Part shown: positions 58,777 to 64,000 of the stretch, one piece after another
How positions within the stretch are numbered: the stretch's first letter is position 1
Layout of the letters: each line of letters opens with the position of its first letter
Assembly (NCBI RefSeq): GCF_910592395.1
Contig: NC_088317.1
Span: forward strand, 1,860,001-1,924,000
Origin: Lineus longissimus
Lineage: Eukaryota; Nemertea; Pilidiophora; Heteronemertea; Lineidae
Reading direction: 5' to 3'
Length of the DNA stretch: 64,000 bases
Notes under the pieces: model-generated
Seen by the model: only the letters and a program-made list of their open reading frames with translations
Database searches by the model: none
Told to the model about the DNA's origin: nothing
Made by a program: the position numbers and the translations under genes

Positions 58777-60933
58777 ATGAACATTCCTGTGCCTCTTCTG
58801 CATAGGCCAAAACCAATTCCCAAACCACGAACACATGTTCCTTGTCAGCAAACAGTGTCTGTTGCACCTACACACACTCCTCTTGTTAATGGCATTCAAA
58901 ACAATGTGCCACCAGTATCTATACTTCCAAACGCTCCACGTGTGCCCATTGTTACATCAACAGTGGCACCACCAGTGTCAGTGATTCCATTTGTTCTCCA
59001 ACAGAATGACAAATCTCAATCATCAACCAAGGTTGCTGATGAACCTAGGCTCATTGATTCCGCTCTTCCTCCATCTTCTGTCGTTGAAGAGTATTCAGAT
59101 GATATTTTAGATCTCCTGGTTAGACCCACACCATTGGTTCCAAGGATTGATAGCATGCATACCAAGCATGTCCCTGATCAGGCATCTCTGAATAAGGTAT
59201 TGAAGATCATCAGACGCAAGGTGATTCGGGATTACAATCTCCCTATTGAGGCACAACAGCTTAGTACCGCACAACAGACATCTCCGTATTTTAAACCCAT
59301 CTATGATTACTTAGTCCATGATATCTTGCCAGCAGATAAGAAAGCTGCTAGGGTCGTTAGCATCAAATCTGAGCAGTATCTGACTTTCAATGGCATTCTG
59401 TTCAGGATTTTCTTTCCCACCAATTCTGAAAATTTCTGTTTTCAATTAGCAGTTCCGGAAAAGTATATAGATACCATCATAGGCCAACATCATGGCTCAG
59501 GTTTGCTTCTGGGACACGGAGGATGTACCAGAACTTATCTCACCATTAGGAAAAATTTCTATTTTCCATCTATGTTCCAACGCATTGTCTCGTATATTCA
59601 ATCATGTGATAGGTGTCAACAACTTAAGGGAAAGTCTGATACTATGCGGACATTTCATGAACGCATTCCAGCCAGTTTTGAACCATTCCAGACCATTAGT
59701 ATGGATTTCAAATCCATGCCCACATCTCCATCAGGTTACCGTCATATGCTAGTCGTGACATGTGCCATGACCAGGTTCGTTGTGGCTGTCCCGCTAAAGA
59801 CAATTGACGCCCCCACTGTTTGTGAAGCCCTTCTCCAGAAGGTGATTACTCTGTTTGGCGTCCCATCTGTAATTGTGTCAGATGCAGCAGCATCTCTCAC
59901 CGGTCATCTTGTTGAATTACTGTGTGCGACACTTGGCATTCAACAGAAGCTTGTCTCTGTAGAAAACCATGGTAGTCTTATGGCTGAACGGCAAATCAAA
60001 TCCATTGCCGACCTCATCAAAGCAAATCTCCTTGAGTATGGTGTTTCTTGGACTCAATTCGTGTCCACAGCAGTGTACACATACAATTCATTTTCAAGTG
60101 CTCACTTGGGAGGTTACTCTCCTTTCTATTTGCTCTTCTTGCGTGAACCAGCTGATTTGTCCACTTTGAATTTCAAACCATGTCTAGGTCTCTCACGGTC
60201 ACATGCTGAGTATGTCCAACATCTGCGACAGAAATTTCAGAATGTGTCCAAATGTATGCTGCAGCTCCAAGAGCACCAGCAGCTGTCTCAAAATGCCAAG
60301 ATTGCTAACAAACTTCAGAAATCTCCCATCTATGCTGAAGGTCAGTTGGTTTATCTACATAAACCCAACACTACAGGGATGACGGCCAACACAAGAAAGT
60401 TTAAGACTCTTTGGGTTGGCCCATTTGTTATACACCAGGTTTTGGATAGGACACACTATATTATAGCAGATTTGAAGGGAAACATCATTCCTGATATCTT
60501 CAATTTTGCAAGGTTGAAACCAGCATTTTTGAGGGCCACAGGTCAGAAAAATGTAGCCCATCTCCAGCAGTTGCAAAACTTGCTTCATAAGGCAGACAAG
60601 GCACAGGATGAGAAAGCTGTGCATGCTGCTTATGCTTTGGATTTCACTGATGAGACAGGTTCCGCTCATGAATCCACCACCTATAGAGGCGACATCTATG
60701 CCTCACAGGCTGAACTTTGTGATTTCAATATTCATTTGTCTCATGCCGAGGGTAACCATGGCATGATTGCTCCCTCTGTGTTGTCCACTAAGCAACAGGA
60801 TGATTTGTCTCGGCTCACTTGGCAATCTCCCTCAGAGTTTGATTACACCACTTTGAAACGGGCGCGTTTCAAAAATGGATGCCTAGAACTCTTGCTCTCT
60901 GTGCCTTTTGGGCAGAAACAGTTTAGCTATTAG
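58777..60933 (+). CDS. retroviral-type DDE integrase/transposase (Ginger-like)
   Basis: 718 aa from ATG 58777 to TAG 60931-60933. Residues 1-150 are proline-rich and low complexity. An N-terminal HHCC zinc domain has H238/H239, H247, C277 and C280. The catalytic core has D310 (SMDFKS), D369 (VIVSDAAAS) and E404 (LMAERQIKS), with 34 residues between D369 and E404. An SH3-like C-terminal domain follows (GQLVYLHKP, WVGPFVI, ARLKPAFL). There is no gag, protease, RT or RNase H in this frame; the region before the zinc domain resembles the linker upstream of integrase in Ty3/Gypsy-type pol proteins. With TIRs and a 4-bp duplication it is best read as the transposase of a cut-and-paste element. A spliced upstream exon is possible (TTACCAG at 58754-58760). 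All catalytic residues are intact. Confidence 0.88.
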   Translation: MNIPVPLLHRPKPIPKPRTHVPCQQTVSVAPTHTPLVNGIQNNVPPVSILPNAPRVPIVTSTVAPPVSVIPFVLQQNDKSQSSTKVADEPRLIDSALPPSSVVEEYSDDILDLLVRPTPLVPRIDSMHTKHVPDQASLNKVLKIIRRKVIRDYNLPIEAQQLSTAQQTSPYFKPIYDYLVHDILPADKKAARVVSIKSEQYLTFNGILFRIFFPTNSENFCFQLAVPEKYIDTIIGQHHGSGLLLGHGGCTRTYLTIRKNFYFPSMFQRIVSYIQSCDRCQQLKGKSDTMRTFHERIPASFEPFQTISMDFKSMPTSPSGYRHMLVVTCAMTRFVVAVPLKTIDAPTVCEALLQKVITLFGVPSVIVSDAAASLTGHLVELLCATLGIQQKLVSVENHGSLMAERQIKSIADLIKANLLEYGVSWTQFVSTAVYTYNSFSSAHLGGYSPFYLLFLREPADLSTLNFKPCLGLSRSHAEYVQHLRQKFQNVSKCMLQLQEHQQLSQNAKIANKLQKSPIYAEGQLVYLHKPNTTGMTANTRKFKTLWVGPFVIHQVLDRTHYIIADLKGNIIPDIFNFARLKPAFLRATGQKNVAHLQQLQNLLHKADKAQDEKAVHAAYALDFTDETGSAHESTTYRGDIYASQAELCDFNIHLSHAEGNHGMIAPSVLSTKQQDDLSRLTWQSPSEFDYTTLKRARFKNGCLELLLSVPFGQKQFSY

Positions 60934-61029
60934 TATTTTATAATCACGTGCACGAATCGTCATCCCGACGAACTATTTTATCAATTATGACTTTGGTGTG
61001 TATAATTTTGTGAAGCAGTGTTAGAATAA

Positions 61030-61032
<3 letters not shown>
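60932..61032 (+). repeat. 101-bp direct copy of part of the right TIR
   Basis: Matches 61116-61216 (AGTATTTTATAATCACG...AGAATAAAGG) over 101 bp. It begins within the stop codon of the integrase ORF and supplies an AATAAA signal at 61025-61030, about 95 bp after the stop, right before the (GA)n tract. Confidence 0.93.

Positions 61033-61082
<50 letters not shown>
61032..61082. repeat. (GA)n microsatellite beside the right TIR
   Basis: About 51 nt of AG repeats between the 101-bp partial copy and the right TIR. It mirrors the left (CT)n, so the dinucleotide run appears native to both inner TIR edges. Confidence 0.9.
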
Positions 61083-61087
<5 letters not shown>

Positions 61088-61277
61088 AGCGATAGAGAGT
61101 TATTCCAGTCTCCCGAGTATTTTATAATCACGTGCACGAATCGTCATCCCGACGAACTATTTTATCAATTATGACTTTGGTGTGTATAATTTTGTGAAGC
61201 AGTGTTAGAATAAAGGATCCGGACGTTAGAAGGCAAATTCAGGACTTATTACGTTTGTAACCTGAGCAAATACAACA
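61083..61277 (-). repeat. right terminal inverted repeat, 195 bp
   Basis: Exact reverse complement of 52186-52380, ending ACAACA before the second CAAG. Preceded by (GA)n at 61032-61082, the counterpart of the left (CT)n. Confidence 0.95.
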
Positions 61278-61459
61278 CAAGTACCTTACTTGGCAACTCA
61301 AGTAGCCCACTTGAAATAGCTTGTGTATCAGAGGTACCTCGTGCACCTTAGACAGCATCAGGACCCTTCTGCCTTGGGGTAGAGACTCTCTCGTTACTGT
61401 GCTCTTGAGGACTGGCCGACCCTGTGCATAGAGACAACCTGAGAAGCTCACCTCAAGTA
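61278..61459. repeat. 138-bp array continuing right of the insertion
   Basis: Starts CAAGTACCTTACTTGGC, the expected continuation of the left array, with AGAGGTACCTC at 61330. Subtracting the 9,096 bp inserted puts this at 52234, exactly 138 bp after the copy at 52096. Confidence 0.9.
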
Positions 61460-62893
61460 GGCAGGCGGTATTTGCACCACGCCACCACGGGCACCACGCG
61501 ACCACCACGCCACCACGCGAACAGGCGGAGCGATCATAATGACGATATCAAAACAGACCATCAGACCACAGACACTTGAGAGTTGTGGTTACACCTACCA
61601 ATTATAGATGGCATGTTGGTATACTGCGTTGTTGCCTGACGGGATTTACGAGTATTTATTACTTGTTAATGGCATTCGCAAAAAGCAGGGCTATTATTAA
61701 GCCGCTATACATCCGTGTCCAACCGTTTGTCATGAGAGATCTTATCACACCATTAAAAAAACGGGGGGTTACCAAATGCAAACGATGGGTCCAATCGTCA
61801 GTCAGGTACTGACGGATACAGCCCAGCCTTTCATACTCCGCATGATTATAACCAAAGTCATTACGCAACATATTGCGTTCAAATGAGTTCCATTACAGAG
61901 GGCACCTGTTTTGGTTTGAAACCTTTACTTTCTCATCAAACCGACTTATTTTGTAGATGTGTCATTAGTCACAGCTACAGATGACAGAATGCAACTTAGG
62001 CTTTGGTGTCCATTGAACAAAGGTCTTCAAAGGTCAGGCGGGCGCGTCGATTATAATAATAATATACAATGTATGATAATGATCACAATATTGAAGATAA
62101 GAAGAAGAATTCCCTAGCTTGTTGGCTTGGGAAGCCTAGTGATTCACCTTCCCTAAAGAATGCATAAGATTCGAGACATGTCCATTAAAGGGGCACTATA
62201 GGCAGCATCTTGGTAGGCAACATAAAGTTACACAAAGTAGCCAGTGAGTCTCTCACCTCTCACAGTTTGTCCTAACCTAGTCACGCCTGTAACAGGGATA
62301 CATTCAGTGATGAATCAAATAAGACCTAATGCCCTTACTCTGTTTATAAGTCAGCTAAAGTTGGCCAATTTGACCCCCTGCTCCTACATTGTCCCTCTTT
62401 AATGGGATACTATAGGCAACAGCTAGGTAGGCAAGATAAAGTTACACAAAGTCGCCAATAAGGGTCTCTCACACAACAGTATGTTGAAACTATGCACACG
62501 TGTTAGAGTGAGTGATAAATCTAACTCCTCCCCCCCCCCCCCCCAACCCACCCCACCCAAACGAACGGCCACCCCTTTAAAGGGAGACTATATAACCCAC
62601 TCGTACTCGTATGGTTTTTGCAGGTCAGTCGTCAGTTGGAGTAGGTCTAGTTACTCAACGGTAATTCAGTACGTATTTCCGTAGTTGGCGTACGCCTTTA
62701 TTCCAATAATCCCAAGAACGGGATTCAGAGAAGCTAGGATAGCAGCCAACGCCATCTATAATTGTTCCAAGAAACCATGATCCAATGAAGCGACCGCTAT
62801 TTTGATATCGTCATTATAATCGCTCCGCCTGTTCGCGTGGTGGCGTGGTGGTCGCGTGGTGCCCGTGGTGGCGTGGTGCAAATACCGCCTGCC
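61460..62893. mobile_element. non-autonomous Mutator-like TIR element, 1,434 bp
   Basis: The termini GGCAGGCGGTATTTGCACC... and the complement at 62893 share about 95 bp of near identity (GC-rich CACCACGCGACCACCACG core, then GAGCGAT(C/T)ATAATGACGATATC), with weaker similarity to ACAATTATAGATGGC further in. A 9-bp direct duplication CCTCAAGTA flanks it (61451-61459 and 62894-62902). Long TIRs and 9-bp duplications are typical of Mutator-like elements. No transposase frame is present inside. Confidence 0.8.
62185..62595. repeat. two related copies of the AAAGGG(G)CACTATAGGCA repeat
   Basis: AAAGGGGCACTATAGGCAGC near 62188 and ATGGGATACTATAGGCAACAGC near 62402 are each followed by TAGGTAGGCAA...AAGTTACACAAAGT and GTCTCTCAC. 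The spacing is about 212 bp. Related to 21466-21725. A C-run lies at 62528-62543. Confidence 0.6.
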
Positions 62894-62902
62894 CCTCAAG
62901 TA

Positions 62903-62975
62903 CGGTCTTGGGGGAACACCAGGACCCCTCAGCCTCTGGTTTCTGTCTCCAAGGCCCAAGTACCATTTCGACATA
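62903..62975. repeat. degenerate unit of the 138-bp array
   Basis: CACCAGGACCCCTCAGCCT...AAGGCCCAAGTACC follows the order of array-unit phrases with substitutions, so the Mutator-like element also sits in (older) array sequence. Confidence 0.5.
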
Positions 62976-62979
62976 ATGC

Positions 62980-63067
62980 TTTGACAAGTCAGCGCTAAAA
63001 TCATTATCAGTGATGAGCATTTAGTTTGTAACTACAGTGATGAGCTGCAGGCTGATAGATTCAAATT
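62980..63067. repeat. 88-bp direct repeat, first copy
   Basis: Matches 63913-64000 with about five mismatches. Contains ATTATCAGTGATGAGCATTT and ACTACAGTGATGAGCTGCAG. The copies are 933 bp apart. Confidence 0.85.
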
Positions 63068-63912
63068 ACATATCATCTTCCTGGTCACCTAAATCCCACA
63101 CCCAAACTATCCCTTCAAATTACGTGCACGGAGCTATATAAATACGATTGCCGTGTGCTTGCGCACTTCCGACTCCAAAAAAATCGAATCTTAATTCAAA
63201 TTCGCCATTGCTGACATCATTGGCGCCAAAGACTATTTCTTTTGACCCTGTTGACCTCGCTTCTAAAAACTTTTTGAGAAAGCCATTCAAACATTAAAAT
63301 TAACTACGAACATTATCTATAATATCACCGAGCTATATAAATGCGATATATCAAGAAATAACTGTCGCATTATCGAATTACGGTTAGCTTGGAACTATTT
63401 GTACCCAATTACCCTTCCGCCAGCGTAACCTCGTCACAATCATGGCGCTTCTTCAATATGCCGACTAGTTGACCAACGAAAATCCCATTCTACCATTAAA
63501 GCCTTGATGGCCTCGGCGGTTAGACGGTTGTACTGTGGAATGGATGGTCACGAGTTCGAACCCCGGCTAATATAATTTTTCGAGTTTTTTTGAAAAATGT
63601 TCTCGATATTATTCATTCATGTACGTTTATGAGGCGCGGATCCAAGCGGGTGCACCAGACGCAACGCTCCTAATTGATGTAAACGTTTTTAATTTACCAC
63701 TAATGAAATTTTGGAACACACCTGTCCAGGAATGTTGATAAGAAATGCAGAGCACGCTCCCTCTTCTTCCAGTTCCTAGATTCGCCGGCCCTCTTATACC
63801 ACCACCTTATACCACTGCCATTATGAATATTATCACGAAGAAAACCCCTTCACCTGAACTTTTCAAGCTGAACTACACACTGATTTAGGTGTTCGAGCAC
63901 TCCAGAGAATGG
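63068..63912. other. spacer between direct repeats, no gene recognised
   Basis: About 845 bp of AT-rich sequence. Includes a tRNA-like stretch at 63497-63566 with TGGCCTCGGCGGTTAGACGG (box A) and ACGAGTTCGAACCCC (box B). Its T-stem and acceptor stem pair poorly, so it is probably a SINE head or tRNA pseudogene. Confidence 0.45.
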
Positions 63913-64000
63913 TTTGACATGTCGGCGCTAAATTCATTATCAGTGATGAGCATTTAGTTTGTAACTACAGTGATGAGCTGCAGGCGGATAGATTCAAATT
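63913..64000. repeat. 88-bp direct repeat, second copy, cut by window end
   Basis: Second copy of 62980-63067; it runs into the window edge, so its full length is unknown. A ~933-bp tandem unit or a pair of terminal direct repeats would both fit. Confidence 0.85.

Larger units (their letters stand above)
52186..61277 (+). mobile_element. 9,092-bp TIR transposon with integrase ORF and internal LINE ORFs
   Basis: The ends are TGTTGTATTTG...CAAATACAACA, within 195-bp terminal inverted repeats of identical sequence (52186-52380 and 61083-61277). A 4-bp direct duplication CAAG flanks it (52182-52185, 61278-61281). TG...CA ends, a 4-bp duplication and a DDE integrase ORF fit the Ginger/GIN group, integrase-encoding cut-and-paste transposons related to Ty3/Gypsy integrases. 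Unusually it also holds a 6.3-kb LINE (about 52418-58677) with two long open frames in the same orientation. Order: TIR, (CT)n, ORF1, ORF2, (CT)n, ORF3 integrase, 101-bp partial TIR copy, (GA)n, TIR. Identical TIRs and three intact ORFs point to recent activity. Confidence 0.9.

Noticed and set aside
52186-61277. An LTR retrotransposon with gag (ORF1), pol (ORF2) and integrase (ORF3)
   Set aside because: The ends are inverted, not direct, repeats; ORF2 has an apurinic-type endonuclease and LINE-type RT with no protease or RNase H; no primer-binding site is next to the left end.
63497-63566. A tRNA gene near the window end
   Set aside because: Box B is good, but the T-stem and acceptor stem do not pair well; likely a SINE head or pseudogene.
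62980-64000. A small LTR element bounded by the 88-bp direct repeats
   Set aside because: No TG...CA ends, no coding capacity and no visible target duplication; the right copy is cut by the window edge.

Overview
The window is nuclear DNA from an animal. Genes have many short exons, GT-AG introns, AATAAA-type poly(A) signals and long AT-rich non-coding stretches full of short transposon remnants. The proteins are bilaterian orthologues (SLC16 transporter, COPS9, LAMP, RAB6, WDR44). I cannot name the species. A marine invertebrate (lophotrochozoan, hemichordate or cephalochordate type) fits the gene set and the repeats, but this is inference.

Layout. 1-3.8 kb: the 3' half of an SLC16 (monocarboxylate-transporter-like) gene on +. 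4.4-5.8 kb: COPS9, a COP9-signalosome subunit, on -. 6.3-15.1 kb: a two-domain LAMP lysosomal membrane glycoprotein on +, with two alternative last exons that each encode the last luminal cysteine, the membrane span and a GYxx(L/V) sorting tail. 15.1-25.7 kb: no recognised gene; it holds a 65-67 bp minisatellite (19.3-21.0 kb) and small transposon remnants. 25.7-39.6 kb: a RAB6 GTPase on -, with seven shared exons and two alternative 68-nt last exons encoding different tails ending CSC or CIC. 40.0-48.8 kb: WDR44 on +, 14 exons, about 914 aa, divided from RAB6 by a 337-bp shared promoter region. RAB6, WDR44 (a RAB11 effector with an FFAT-like motif) and LAMP all serve endosome/Golgi/lysosome trafficking.

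51.5-64 kb is a transposon nest in a ~138-bp tandem array. A 9,092-bp unit (52186-61277) starts TG and ends CA, has 195-bp terminal inverted repeats that are identical along their whole length, and is flanked by a 4-bp CAAG duplication. Removing the unit and one CAAG restores the 138-bp period of the array exactly. It carries an intact retroviral-type integrase ORF (718 aa) and an apparently intact LINE (gag-like ORF1, endonuclease plus reverse transcriptase ORF2). The LINE lies between two (CT)n tracts, and (CT)n also adjoins both inverted repeats. The simplest reading is an integrase-type (Ginger-like) DNA transposon whose inner microsatellite was the target of a (TC)n-specific Tx1-clade LINE. 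A single hybrid mobile unit is the alternative. A 1,434-bp Mutator-like non-autonomous element with a 9-bp duplication lies next to it (61460-62893).

Exon boundaries come from reading splice sites and checking phase. All gene models close in frame: LAMP 1527/1530 nt, RAB6 636 nt for both forms, WDR44 2745 nt, COPS9 198 nt.
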